From: Reticulitermes speratus
Lineage: Eukaryota > Arthropoda > Insecta > Blattodea > Rhinotermitidae
Direction: 5' to 3'
NCBI GenBank assembly: GCA_021186555.1
Contig: JAJKFL010000002.1
Span: 3,262,501-3,326,500 of the forward strand
Length of the DNA: 64,000 bases
Positions 51,757 to 63,383 of the stretch are shown in pieces. Under the pieces are notes generated by a model. The model was not told the DNA's origin. It searched no databases and saw only the letters and a list, made by a program, of their open reading frames with translations. Made by a program: the position numbers and the translations under genes. The stretch's first letter is position 1. Every line of letters begins with the position of its first letter.

Positions 51757-52065
51757 TTAAGGAAGCATTGATCCCTTCTCTGCTTCCAAGATCTTTGGTT
51801 TATTCCCAGGGAGTGTTTTAGTTCCCTTGTTTTGGAGCGTGTTTGTTCGGCCTGAAAAGTAGTCTTCAATCTCTTGCAATGTTCGTCCCTTGGTCTCAGG
51901 AAGGCACAAATAGAAGAAGATTGTTCCCAACAGTGAGATGCTGCCATAAATCCAAAAAGACCCATGGTTGCTGGCTATATTTTGGATAAGTGGGAACGTC
52001 TTCACTACAGCAAACACAAACAGATGAGCAGAGCAGGTTGTCAGGCCACCTATGATTCCACGCAC
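51757..52065 (-). CDS. Tret1: Tret1-like exon h (helices 11-12, C terminus)
   Basis: Begins VRGIIGGLTTCSAHLFVFAV after TTCTGCAG. It continues through FWIYGSISLLGTIFFYLCLP, ETKGRTLQEIEDYFSGR and a short polar tail ending SMLP-stop (TAA at 51757-51759). PETKGRTL is the sugar porter signature after helix 12. Confidence 0.95.
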   Translation of the reverse strand: MRGIIGGLTTCSAHLFVFAVVKTFPLIQNIASNHGSFWIYGSISLLGTIFFYLCLPETKGRTLQEIEDYFSGRTNTLQNKGTKTLPGNKPKILEAEKGSMLP

Positions 52066-55000
52066 CTGCAGAAAAAGAATTTTGTGTGCTGATGTCTTTT
52101 TCTTTTCCAGTAAAAGAAAATTAGTACTATTTAATTTTAAACTTTCTTGCATGAAATGTGCTGCTTAATTTATCAAAGAAGAAATCTACAATGACAAATA
52201 TACATATGAAATAAACAACAGAGGATGTGTGGTACACATAGCAGAGAAAATTTTTGAAGAGAAGCATCGGTAACTATGTACAAGTCACCATGGCATAACA
52301 TCCCAGAACACTTGAATCTTCAAAATATAATCATTGTTTGAGGTGACAGTAAAGAGCAACACAAAATATTAATTTGGAATCTGTAGTTTACATTCCTCAG
52401 TAGACCTGTATGGTTTTAATATGTGGAAGTGTTACCAAACAGACAGTTTGTAAAAGCATATGCATTGTGAGGAAATAAAATTCAAATTAGGATCATAAAT
52501 TTCTGGCCATATTGTACATCATCAGAAAATTTCAGTTTGCCCATTTAATTGCACAGTACAGTTCATGATTATTTGTGAGGGGATTCAAGGTTCAGAACTT
52601 AGTTTTATTTTAGGAATGAACACCAAAAGTGCATACAGTACGTATAATTAATACACTTGAACAGGAGACGGACATGAACACTTATTTTCATATCAGTGTA
52701 AAATGTGTGGTAATTGCAATAGCACTAGTGAATAGCTTTACCTGTGTGGGGTAGACTTCACCAATCATAACCCATGGCACTACCAGATACCCAAGTGTAG
52801 AAGCAATCGTGAAAATAAAGATGCAAGCTACAGGAATCCATGTTGCCGTTGGTTGTACACCTTCAGCTATCCAGCCTGTTCTTACATACATGTAGGTACC
52901 AAGGCCGATCATTGTCAATCCACAGCCAATTGCTGTAAGAAGAATACATTATTAAGGAACTGTCATATAAATCTTACATAAAATAAATAAAATAAAATAA
53001 AATAAGCCTATAACATCCCATGAGGGCAAAGGCCTCCTGCTATGTGCAGGGTGAGCTCTGAGAGTGCTCGCTAGGTGAGCTAGTCCTAGCAAGCTGCAAT
53101 CTTACATATCCTTGTTTTATACAAGTGATAAAGTACAGAATGTAGACATTCACGTACCTGATATCAGAGTGAGTGGTCTTCTACCACATCTGCGGAGGGA
53201 GATGCAAGCAGCTATTGTCGACAACAGCCGCACAATGCCCAAGATCACCGTTGCCAGGTATTTGTTCATCTCCGCTCCTGATTCCTGAAAGTACAGATAA
53301 ACTGATGTAGAAATTAATTTTGGTCAAGTCTTTATCCTATAACCGAACCTGCTGGTTACTATTTATTATTAATTTGATATACATTAAATTAATAGACCGT
53401 TCTCTTCCAAAGGTTAACTTTGTTTATTTTTATTACAACACAACGTCAGCACAAAACCATCCGTCTACTCTCTTTCTTTCACTCCCGCCAACTGCCTCGG
53501 GACACCTGGTCCCTTGTCCTTCCAGCTATTTTTAGACGAGTGGAAGGGGAGAGCCGAACTGCCCTAACAGTACTAGTATTTGAAAGCTTCAATAATGTTC
53601 GGCTACAATCCCCACCATTATTTTGTTCACTATACAGTTAAAGTTTGTCACAATGTGAATGCTAAAATTAACAACGTATATGCGGATGTGAAGTATGATG
53701 TTGTTATTCTGTATTTTTCTGCTGTGAGTGAAAGCGGGAGAAAACATGTGGATGTTAATAGTGGAAATGGACGGGGGTGGGGGCTTGTTGTTGAAGCTTA
53801 GGCTGCTGTCCCATTGACACGACTCGTTGCATGAAACTGATCACATGAAGTCAGTTGCAGTGATATTTGCACATTGAAGCGAATGATTGAGTACTGGCTT
53901 CTTGGTTAGTATTTAGAAACGTCTTCAAAGATGATGGTTGTCATGTAGTGGTTTTATTCACCATAGGGTAAGAAGGGTATATTGGGTACATCTATGTATT
54001 AGAAGGAATCTTAATCATAGAGTGCTTATTGCTACCCAGGAACTCACAGAACAATGAATTTTCAATATCTTTATTAGATGGTAAAGGAAAGCACAGAATT
54101 GTAAGTGCAGGGATATTTTTGTATTTCATGTATAAGTTTTATGTTTCCAATGCATCATCTTTCACCATTACAAGGAATACATAGAGTAAACCACCTCACT
54201 GTTGCTGTATGACGTGGCAACTGAAGTCACCAAGAATCGAGCTCATGTGGTTGTGCTCGACAGTGGTTGTGAAGGTCACGGAACTGAAGGTCTAATGTGA
54301 ACTAATGGGTTGGTCACAAACAATATGTTGCATTGACAGATCTCATGCAAACCATTGCATAAGTGGGACAGCAGCCTTTGAATTCTGACATTTGATTCAA
54401 GTGTGCTGTTGTTTCCTTATTTTGTGATTTGTAGAAACTAAGAGATCATGTAGCAGTGAATGAGTTAAACGTTTGAACAAGACTGGTGGAAGAAGCACTC
54501 ACAGTCTAAATATGCTTGCCTGAAAGACTGTGTAAGATGAAAACTTGAGCCAGGACAGCCATATGTATGGCTAACATCAAATGCGAACATGTCTGTACTA
54601 AAACGAGGCTGTGGTCTTAACCAGTGCTACATATAGTTAGCTGTATGATGTAGTACAGGATGTTTCTTTTATCATTTTCCTGAGCACAGCAGCTTTATCA
54701 CCTAGAAAATCTGCATCCTCCAATGACAGCTACCATGCTCAAGCACATGATAAAGAGACACTCTGTAGTATTCTTACCTGAAAGACTTGAACTGCGTAGA
54801 AGGTAACTGGATTAACCCCAGAGAACTGGTAGATCCCAAAGTATACGAAAAGGATTGCAAAAGGCTTCAGTGCGGCAGGACTTATAAGGGCACGCACAGT
54901 TTCTTTAAAGCCACTGAGCTGGGTAACATTGTTCTTGGCAGCAAAACTTACAAGATCATCTATTTCCTTGTCTACATCACATGTCTCTCCTCTGTAAACA

Positions 55001-58000
55001 ACACAAACAGTTCTTGTTTAGATATAAAAAAACTCATTATCCTTTTAAATGTACTATAAATGTAATAATTATATATATTGATTTTATGCATCATTGTAAA
55101 TGTTTTTAATACAATACATCAGGCTATATTCATATGTGAGGTGGTTCAAGACCCCCAAAACATAAAAATGTCAGGGATGGCAATGAGGGTTACTTCAAGG
55201 CAATGGCATGCCCTGGGGAAAGTATAATCTCTCTCCCTCCCCTCCTGGGAGAGGGTTTAATGGAAGTCATAATTTGGTACCTGTACAAAATTTATTTGCA
55301 TTGACACATGTGGAACGGGCAGAAAGAGATGAAAAACAAATAATTTAAAAATAATCTTGGTTTAAGATTATTTTTTGGAACACAGTTGATCTTACTTGAC
55401 AGCTTATTATACTTTATAAAATGCTTGAAAATGTATTCTTCAGATATTCAGAAATTATAGAGAAAGTGTAAGTACATGTCACTGGTACTCACATGGTAGG
55501 TGGGGGAGCCTAAAGTATCAGCTTTTGAATAAGGTGACCCAGACAAGAAGAAGAAGAAGAAAGTAAATTTAAAATTGTCCATTCCATGTACATACTACTA
55601 CAACAACACGTATTTTCACCAACTCGTACACAAAATTAAAATAAAGTGTATAGAAAACTTAATATCTCAATATACTGCATCATAAAGTGGTATTTTAACA
55701 GTTTTAATAACTGGGCTTGTATACTTTTAAGTGTTTTGTGTGTTCCCCTGAAGATGGTGTGTTTAGCACACCAAAACATATCGGGACTCTTGTGAAGTTT
55801 TCTGTACATTTTATGTTGATTTTGTGTGCGAGTTGGCGAAAATACATGTTGTTACTTCTGGCAAAATTTTACTTGTAAATGAAATTTCTGTTGAAGAAAC
55901 TGCCAAAACAGTTGTCAGCAGTGAAGCTTATTTGAGCACGCATGGGTTACTTAGATTATGCAAAGTAACGAGTAAAAATGGATAATGCAGTTGTACTTTA
56001 CCAACGACTGAGATTTTGTCCTTTTCAGGACTGTTGCCATATATACATTTTACAGTAAGTGATTATCTGAGCTGGGTGCCATAGTAGTTTGATTTTTGTC
56101 GCAGCAGATCTTATGTATTTCTGTGCCGAGTGCCATACATGTATGTTGCTTTTTCCTTGCGTAAATGTCTGAATGCCATACCAGTGCATTATGATTTTCT
56201 ACCTTGCAGGCCCAGTGCCATGCCAGTACATTATTCATATTGTATATCTTAAGTAAAAGTGTAATGCCATACTGGTATGGCACTACATATTTCACACTTA
56301 TATGGGTTGTTTTTGTGTTTAATTCTTGCTTTATTTACATTTTTTGAAGTTATTTTATTATTTTATTTTTATATGTGTATATAAGCGTAGTGAAGTGATG
56401 GTGCAGTTGAAATGTGTGTGTATCATTTTTTGAAAACATGGAATTTTATTTTTGTATAGTGTTTGACTCATTGCTTGGTATACGAAATTACTTTTAACTC
56501 TGATTCTTTTACGTTAGGTTTTAGGTTAGGCTTAACAACTCTTTCTTTTTGCAGTATGTGTGTTTTGTTGTTTTTGTATTATTTAGTTTGTGGGGTTGTT
56601 TTTTGTAATGTGCGTGTGTTTTGTTTGTATTGTGTGTGGGTGTTTTTGTAAGGTGTGAATGGTGTTCTAATGTGTGTACTTGTATTTACTGTATGTATTG
56701 TTTTGTAATTGTGTATAGTTTGTTTTGTATTGTTACTTTTATGTATATTTATATGTCCATTTGTATTGTGTGTACTAGTGTAAGGACTACTGCCACCGGG
56801 TGAAAACATTTGTATTGTGTGTACTGTGTAAGGACTACTGCCACCGGGTGAAAACATTTGTATTGTGTGTACTAGTGTAAGGACTACTGCCACCAGGTGA
56901 AAACATTTGTATTGTGTGTACTGTGTAAGGACTACTGCCACCGGGTGAAAACATTTGTATTGTGTGTACTAGTGTAAGGACTACTGCCACCGGGTGAAAA
57001 CATTTGTATTGTGTGTACTAGTGTAAGGACTACTGCCACCGGGTGAAAACATTTGTATTGTGTGTACTAGTGTAAGGACTACTGCCACCGGGTGAAAACA
57101 TTTGTATTGTGTGTACTAGTGTAAGGACTACTGCCACCGGGTGAAAACATTTGTATTGTGTACTAGTGTAAGGACTACTGCCACGGGTGAAAACATTGTA
57201 TTGTGTGTACTAGTGTAAGGACTACTGCCACCGGGTGAAAACATTTGTATTGTGTGTACTAGTGTAAGGACTACTGCCACCGGGTGAAAACATTTGTATT
57301 GTGTGTACTAGTGTAAGGACTACTGCCACCGGGTGAAAACATTTGTATTGTGTGTACTAGTGTAAGGACTACTGCCACCGGGTGAAAACATTTGTATTGT
57401 GTGTACTAGTGTAAGGACTACTGCCACCGGGTGAAAACATTTGTATTGTGTGTACTAGTGTAAGGACTACTGCCACCGGGTGAAAACATTTGTATTGTGT
57501 GTACTAGTGTAAGGACTACTGCCACCGGGTGAAAACATTTGTATTGTGTGTACTAGTGTAAGGACTACTGCCACCGGGTGAAAACATTTGTATTGTGTGT
57601 ACTAGTGTAAGGACTACTGCCACCGGGTGAAAACATTTGTATTGTTTGTACTAGTGTAAGGACTACTGCCACCGGGTGAAAACATTTGTATTGTGTGTAC
57701 TAGTGTAAGGACTACTGCCACCGGGTGAAAACATTTGTATTGTGTGTACTAGTGTAAGGACTACTGCCACCGGGTGAAAACATTTGTATTGTGTGTACTA
57801 GTGTAAGGACTACTGCCACCGGGTGAAAACATTTGTATTGTGTGTACTAGTGTAAGGACTATTGCCACCGGGTGAAAACATTTGTATTGTGTGTACTAGT
57901 GTAAGGACTACTGCCACCGGGTGAAAACATTTGTATTGTGTGTATTAGTGTAAGGACTACTGCCACCGGGTGAAAACCCAATTGCAGTAAGTAATAATAA

Positions 58001-61000
58001 TAATAAAATAATAAAAAATAATAATAATAATATTTTGTCTGCCCCCCCACCCCCAGTATACATAATTAGGCACAAAACTTATGTTTCCTGACCACAGCCA
58101 GCAAATGCCTGACTGCAGTCTGCATTTGTCCTGAAAGCATTAACTAAATTATCAGTTCACAATTCCATAATATATAAGGACGACATCTGTTATATTACCT
58201 GAATTTTTTCAGCGCTTCCTTTGCCTCTTCTGTGCGTCCATGATTCAAGAGCCAGTTTGGAGTCTCAGGCATGAATATAATGAGGATCAGTGCCAAAATG
58301 GGTATGGTGGCACTGATCCCAGCAAGTACTGTCCATGTCACAACAGCTCCCAGTGCATACTCTATGGTTACCCCAAGTGACACACCGACAGACGCCACGG
58401 CAGACAGCATTCCCCGCAGGTGAGGTTGGGTCACTGAACACAAACCATGGACATGTTCTTGCAAAGTTCCATAGCTAGGGACAGATAGCATTATAGTTTC
58501 TTTAAAGAAACCATCTGGAAGTTTGGAGTAATAATGTCAAAAAGAATTAAGAGTGTTAGCCTTAAGAGGAGTATGTATGATGCTGAGGAGCTGGGATAGC
58601 TCAGCCAGTATAGCGACTAGACTACGGGCTGGACGATCCGGGGTTCGAATCCCGGCAGAGGCAAGAGATTTTTCTCCTCTCCAAAATGTTCGTAGTGGGT
58701 CTGGGGCCCACACTGCCTCCTATTCACTGGGTACCAGCGTTCTTTCCCGAGGGTAAAGCAGCAGGGGCATGAAGTTGACCATGCACTTTCATCTAGTGCC
58801 GAGGTTAAGAATGAGTGGAGCTATACCTCTGCTCCCCTCCATATGCCACCATGGCATGGACAGGGACAACTTTACTTTTTTTGTGTATGATGTTCAATAA
58901 GTATGGTTCCCTAAGTCATAAAAATTAAATCAGAAGTCGTTACAACATTACATGTAACTCATTCCACTGAATTTTTTTTTTTTCAACATAATTCCCAAGC
59001 ACAGTGATGCAACTGTCCTTTCTTGGCACAAGTTTAAGAATTCTGTCACAGTACAAATCAGGCTCTTGCATTCACAACTGTTTATGAACAGCCATTTCCA
59101 CTTCCTCATTACTGTGAAATCAGCAACCTCCAAAATGTTGCTTCCATGGCCCTAACATATGATCTGTTGTAAGGTGTGATACTTCAACAAAACAATGCAA
59201 TCCCACACAGAGCACACTGTTTGCAGGTGTCATTGCATTTGTCTCATTGGGAACTTCTGGACCATCCAACATAGAATACTTACCTCGCCCTGTCAGACTT
59301 GTGCTGTCACACTGCTATTTATTTGGGCTGCTAAAGAAAGACTTGGGAGGATGCTGATTCCACAATAATGAAGATATGCAAATGGCTGTTCACGAATGGT
59401 TGCAAATGCAAAAACCCAATTTAAACACAACAGAATTTTGATACTTGTACCAAGATGGGTCAGAGACATCACTGTGCTCCTGGATTATGTTGAAAAATAA
59501 TGATACTTAAGTGGAATAAATGAGCAACATCTAATGATGTAATGACTTCTCATTCAATTCTTGTGCCCTAGCCCCCGAACACACGTCGTATTTTTTGGTA
59601 CAAGGTTTCCACTTCTTGAATAAGCAGTGTAGTGGTTTACTGTTTTGTTTTGTGTGGGATTCATTTAAGTTTAAACATAAAGAGGCTTGGCTGATATTAA
59701 ATGTTTTTATCACATATTGAATTCTCAAGAGTTTACTGCCAGTGCAGTAAGCAATAGAAACAGTGAGGAGGGTAGTAAACAGTTACACGAACTTAACATG
59801 TTTGAACTTTGTGGTTTGATTTTAGAAAACATGGTAATTTAACAGTGTTAAAAAAAATGGACTTCAAAATATCAGTTTTTTATCAGAATTCTGCTAAACC
59901 ATTTTCAAAACGCATTGTAGCATAGTTAAACACACCTTCTCCCGTGTATACTCTGGCAGGGGCACCAACCATGCCTGATCCCAGTCCAACCAACAGCCTC
60001 CCAAGATAGATTGTTTTAACAGCTGTGGAAGTTGAGATTATTAACCAGCCGAGTATGAGAGGAATTTCTGTTATGATGAGTGTGCGCTTTCGTCCAATGA
60101 GATCCATGAGATAGCCACTCAGAATGCAACCAATTGGAGTTGTTATAGAGGAAAGACTTGCTGGAAAGAGAATTAATATTGCACTGTAGTTACTTATTTC
60201 AACATAACGTAAGCATACAGTTCCTTAGCAGTATTTAGTGTACAATATCCATTGTATAAACATTTTTACTAAAAAAAATCATACTGTGTGAATGATTGGA
60301 AGTTACAACTAGTTCTATGTAACTTGAAACTTCTGCAAACCAATATTATTACAAGTTTCATATTTTTAAGTGTTCTTTACAAAGTAAAAAAGTAACCCTT
60401 ATGTGGAGACCACACATGTCCTTCCATCCATTATGTAGTATTATCAGCAGCTAAACAGTTCGATTTTCGTGAGATTTGCTACGCGACTTCTGTACAAGAA
60501 GTTATTGAACAAGCATGATTTTCATGAAACTCGACTCAGTGACAGCCATACCTTACTTAGGGCCATGAATTTATACCCATACTTTACATATTCCTTGGTT
60601 GGTTTGGGGGCAGTTCAGTACACAAGATCTGCAGAAACACCCTTGAACACTTATGACTTCCATGAAAGTTGGTGCAGTGAAAGCCATATTTTCCTTAAAG
60701 GCATAAATGAAATTTTGCCCATATTTTCTACACTTTTTATCTGATTTGGATAAAACTTCGGTATAAGACACATCTACAAAAATATATTGTGTGTTCATGA
60801 GTTTTGTGAAAATCAGCACACTGAAAGCCATACTTTACTCAGGGTGTAAATAAATTTCTGTGTTTGCTTTCCACGTTTATTGCTGATTTTGTTGAAGTTC
60901 AGTATAACAGATAAGCAGATAATGCAGTCGAGTACCCGTAAGTTTTTCAAAAATTGGCAAATGAAGGTCGTACTTAATGGATGTAACAAAATAACATTTA

Positions 61001-63383
61001 TGTGTGTATTATGAAACTGTATGACACTTTGAACGTAAAGAACGCCTCGGTAATGCCTGTGTACTGTGCCATGAAGTACAGAATTTGTAATCTTGTTGTC
61101 AAAGTAACCAAACTGTTCTTTAAAAATCGCACAGCTCTTGTACTTTACTCTAGTCAGTTAAGGTGTGTAGGTATAGATAACATTCGTGTAATGTTTGCAT
61201 GTACTGTAAATGTCATTTCAAGATCACACAGACAGTCCACCAGTTCTGTGTGCTTACCAATCCAAGAGGCCTGGTCACTATCAATTTTAATGAAGCTGTC
61301 TGCTTCTTGTAGCTGTGGGATAGCAACCGCAGAGAATCCAAACACCAGACCTGTGTTGATCGTACCCAAGTTGGCCACAAATGCTGCAATTACCTTTTAA
61401 CAAAGGAAAGATAAAATTAATGAATAAAATATAATTTTAACACTGTCAAACACACATAACGTTACTTATTAATGTTATATGTTAAGAACAGATTATATGC
61501 GGGGAATGAAATGAATTACATAATTATATTAATTTTGCTTTTATTCTTTGTATATACCTACACAGAGATGTGTATCAACTTTTCTGTATCAGTCAAAATG
61601 CTTCCATTCTTACTTTGTACCACCAGGATCTCACCTTGACCATGTTTTAAGGTTTACTGTTTTCAGAAAAGAACCCTTGATCAACAATTTACTGATTATT
61701 ATTATAAGTTTTAAAACTTTCGCGGCGACATGATTCAATATAGTCTTCTCGGGAGCTCCGGAGCTAGTCCCCGAAACGTTGTATTCAAACGAGTTGACGC
61801 GGCTGTGCGCCCGAGAAGACTATATTGATTATTATTATCTATCCAGAAGGGCTTTTGTTGTATACCTGACTACAATATTTATTTCAGTTTTAAAAGTTTA
61901 AAACTGTCAGAAATCTCTCATCTTTTTCCATCAGTCATGTAAGACAAGCACAGATGCACGGAGTGTTGAACTGTGGTCTCTTGACCCTCCTGTTTTTCAT
62001 TTTACACTTTATTTTTAAATACCCAGCCACGATACATGCCTGCCTTAAAAGTCTGTAACGTAAGTGTTACACAAACCTCGTATTTCATATCTGAAAATCC
62101 TGAACATTCTAGTATGAGTGTCATGGATGGTGTTCATTTTGAGTTCACTGTATACTGATCTTAGTGTTAGTGACTTTAACTACAACACTGATGGTAAGTT
62201 TCTCTACAATTGTCTAGAGAAGATTTCAGTTATTTACAACGGGATGGGATTATTTTCCAATTTTCTTTCCTTTGTTATCTTCAGTGGCAACTCCTTCCAG
62301 TTGAACTCCTAAATTCTGACACTTTGAAGTAGTTACTATTGCGTATTAATGGTATCAAAAGTATTTTTTATCACCAGACAGAGTGCTATAGAGCGGGCTG
62401 CATCATCGGTTGCTAGGCAGCAGTGATGTCACCCGCTTTGTGGCAAGCAGTCTTAGTGATAAAAAATAATCTCTATAGTAAATACATTTTATGGAAAAAT
62501 TTTGTCTTGTGTATTTCGATATGAATTATTATTACTGAATTACATGTGAATATTTCTGTGCATTTTAACATGGTACCACATACCACTTGAATTGGCTGAA
62601 AAAACATGAGACATCATCCATTTTATTTCATGTGCTGAATCTACCCCATTTGCTTTATTTCGAAAAGTGTTTCTTTCAGCCTAATGTATGTAATTTTCAA
62701 CTTATATTTTTTGCTCCTTCAAGACCTCCATTTGTTTCTGGTCCAGTACGGTATTTGGATGGTCCAGTACGGTATTTGGATGGTCCAGTACGGTATTTGG
62801 ATGGTCCAGTACGGTATTTGGATGGTCCAGTACGGTATTTGGATGGTCCAGTACGGTATTTGGATGGTCCAGTACGGTATTTGGATGGTCCAGTACGGTA
62901 TTTGGATGGTCCAGTACGGTATTTGGATGGTCCAGTACGGTATTTGGATGGTCCAGTACGGTATTTGGATGGTCCAGTACGGTATTTGGATGGTCCAGTA
63001 CGGTATTTGGATGGTCCAGTACGGTATTTGGATGGTCCAGTACGGTATTTGGATGGTCCAGTACGGTATTTGGATGGTCCAGTCACCCAAAACTTGGACT
63101 TATTTCCTTTTCCAAATGACTGATTCAGTTGTAAATCAAACCCAATATGTAATTTCATACCAGCTAACATCAGTCATCATAATTTTCATAATTAGTGCTG
63201 AAGTTTATTAACTGTGATATTCACTGCATTAAGGAACATGTGCTTACCTGTTTGAGAGCACTGCCCCTATGCAGCTTAGCTTCATTCTTGAAGTCAGGGT
63301 GTCGTACTTCAACAATAGTGGCGATTCTCTCATTTTCAGGCTCCACAAGAGCTTTGCTCTCCACATCAATCGCCACACTTGTG
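51757..63383 (-). CDS. Tret1: Facilitated trehalose transporter Tret1-like sugar porter (8 exons, start missing)
   Basis: Eight - strand exons with consistent phases give about 523 residues: 63248-63383, 61258-61393, 59936-60160, 58199-58433, 54778-54991, 53158-53284, 52742-52932, 51757-52065. The product is a 12-helix major facilitator sugar porter (SLC2-like) with a soluble N-terminal tail. It has GRKRT after helix 2, PETPNWLL after helix 6, QFSGVNPVTFYAVQVF in helix 7, GRRPL after helix 8, PWVMIGEVYP in helix 10 and PETKGRTLQEIEDYF after helix 12. In insects this family moves trehalose or other sugars across plasma membranes such as fat body. Family is certain; the exact substrate is inferred, as insects have many Tret1-like paralogues. 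The start codon lies on an unseen exon beyond 63383, within or outside the window. Confidence 0.93.
52742..52932 (-). CDS. Tret1: Tret1-like exon g (helices 9-10)
   Basis: Encodes AIGCGLTMIGLGTYMYV, WIPVACIFIFTIASTLGY and LVVPWVMIGEVYPTQ. PW-x-x-x-GE-x-[YF]P is the conserved helix 10 motif of Tret1 proteins. Ends in phase 0 at GTAAAG. Confidence 0.94.
52980..53097 (-). repeat. Small retro-inserted repeat with AAAAT tail
   Basis: (AAAAT)n at 52980-53006, then GCCTATAACATCCCATGAGG... to about 53090. AATCTTACATA stands on both sides (52971-52981 and around 53098-53108), as in a retrotransposed copy. In a Tret1 intron. Confidence 0.55.
53158..53284 (-). CDS. Tret1: Tret1-like exon f (helices 8-9)
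   Basis: Encodes ESGAEMNKYLATVILGIVRL, then TIAACISLRRCGRRPLTLIS. GRRPL between helices 8 and 9 is the second-half counterpart of GRK in exon c. Phase 0 in, phase 1 out. Confidence 0.94.
54778..54991 (-). CDS. Tret1: Tret1-like exon e (central loop and helix 7)
   Basis: Encodes the charged central loop (RGETCDVDKEIDDLV), then KPFAILFVYFGIYQFSGVNP and VTFYAVQVFQ. Gln-x-x-x-Gly-x-Asn in helix 7 is the sugar-binding segment. Separated from exon d by 3.2 kb holding the 49-bp minisatellite. Confidence 0.94.
55597..55862. mobile_element. Foldback element with a hammerhead-like motif
   Basis: The outer arms ACAACACGTATTTTCACCAA and CTCGTACACAAAATTAAAAT pair with the right side (ATTTTGTGTGCGAGTTGGCG). 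The motif at 55745-55785 has CCCCTGAAGA and the perfect hairpin GGTGTG-TTTA-GCACACC, but AAAA for GAAA and a short 3' part. Confidence 0.75.
56760..57980. repeat. 49-bp minisatellite, about 25 copies
   Basis: Unit GTGTGTACTAGTGTAAGGAC, TACTGCCACCGGGTGAAAAC, ATTTGTATT. Early units at the low end more often lack AG (47 bp). The flank 56560-56760 is TG-rich and looks like decayed units. In the Tret1 intron between exons d and e. Confidence 0.95.
58199..58433 (-). CDS. Tret1: Tret1-like exon d (helices 5-6)
   Basis: Encodes VTQPHLRGMLSAVASVGVSL, helices 5 and 6, then FMPETPNWLLNHGRTEEAKE at the start of the central cytosolic loop. PETPNWL is the family's PESPRWL-type motif. Acceptor GTGTTCAG, ends in phase 2 at GTAATA. 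Confidence 0.94.
58583..58883 (+). repeat. tRNA-derived SINE with target-site duplication
   Basis: Head GGGATAGCTCAGCCAGTATA, B-box GGGGTTCGAATCCCGG, body and ACAACTTTACTTTTTT end. Flanked by TGTATGATG (58574-58582 and 58884-58892). Opposite in strand to the host gene. Confidence 0.88.
58945..59145 (-). pseudogene. Mariner transposase C-terminal remnant
   Basis: The - strand gives MRKWKWLFINSCECKSL in one frame. Across frames it resembles the mariner end E-x-x-x-AVHEWL...F-x-x-GI-x-KL-x-x-RW-x-KCI-x-x-x-GDYVEK (here LVPRKDSCITVLGNYVEKK). Decayed. Confidence 0.5.
59165..59500 (+). pseudogene. Mariner transposase C-terminal remnant
   Basis: The + strand has ILQQNNAIPHRAHCL (mariner HDNARPH), then WELLDHP, GC-KKTW and WLFTNGCKCKNPI, ending like VEK near 59492. 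It faces the - strand remnant at 58945-59145, head to head. Both are far from intact. Confidence 0.6.
59936..60160 (-). CDS. Tret1: Tret1-like exon c (helices 2-4)
   Basis: Encodes SLSSITTPIGCILSGYLMD, LIGRKRTLII, ILGWLIISTST and YLGRLLVGLGSGMVGAPARV, covering helices 2 to 4. The GRK motif between helices 2 and 3 is diagnostic for sugar porters. Phase 1 at both ends. Confidence 0.94.
60470..60990. repeat. Diverged ~140-bp tandem array, about four units
   Basis: Each unit holds CATGAAAGTTGGTGCAGTGA-like, AAAGCCATACTTTACTCAGG-like and AGTTCAGTATAACAGAT-like blocks. The AGCCATA landmark recurs at 60544, 60682, 60826 and (degenerate) 60966, spacing 138-144. Old, judging by divergence. In a Tret1 intron. 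Confidence 0.7.
61258..61393 (-). CDS. Tret1: Tret1-like exon b (helix 1)
   Basis: Encodes VIAAFVANLGTINTGLVFGF, then AVAIPQL and DQASWI, the typical helix 1 of insect Tret1. The acceptor at 61394-61395 (TTAAAAG) keeps VIAA in frame; a second possible AG ten bases further in would break the frame with exon a. Ends in phase 1. Confidence 0.9.
61735..61828. mobile_element. Foldback element with CCGAAACGTTG core
   Basis: Ends CAATATAGTCTTCTCGGG and CCCGAGAAGACTATATTG are perfect inverted repeats. Inside are GGGAGCTCCGGAGCTAGT and CCCCGAAACGTTGTATTC. Confidence 0.75.
62358..62472. mobile_element. Small MITE
   Basis: Inverted ends ATTTTTTATCACCAGAC and GTCTTAGTGATAAAAAAT enclose about 80 bases. 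No coding content. Confidence 0.6.
62740..63075. repeat. 21-bp tandem repeat, 16 identical units
   Basis: GGTCCAGTACGGTATTTGGA plus T, repeated 16 times without a single change, then a partial unit (GGTCCAGT). All frames stay open because 21 is a multiple of 3 and no stop occurs, giving GPVRYLD repeats. It lies in the Tret1 intron 170 bases from exon a and is not a coding region. Confidence 0.97.
63248..63383 (-). CDS. Tret1: Tret1-like exon a (N-terminal cytosolic segment)
   Basis: First visible exon: TSVAIDVESKALVEPENERI, then VEVRHPDFKNEAKL and RGSALKQ, a hydrophilic tail as in Tret1 proteins. It starts in mid-codon, so at least one more upstream exon exists. Acceptor TGTTTGCAG, donor GTAAGC, ends in phase 0. 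Confidence 0.75.

Noticed and set aside
56579-56941. 120-codon - strand frame
   Set aside because: Low-complexity TG-rich sequence plus the start of the 49-bp minisatellite.
56760-57980. CRISPR-like array
   Set aside because: Units are head-to-tail identical with no unique spacers, in a eukaryotic intron; it is a minisatellite. The same holds for the other three arrays.
59883-60107. Start of Tret1 at the internal Met of exon c
   Set aside because: Upstream exons b and a continue the family sequence in frame, so the Met is internal.
62587-63211. Open frames on both strands with heptapeptide repeats
   Set aside because: Consequence of sixteen identical 21-bp units without stops, inside an intron of the Tret1 gene.
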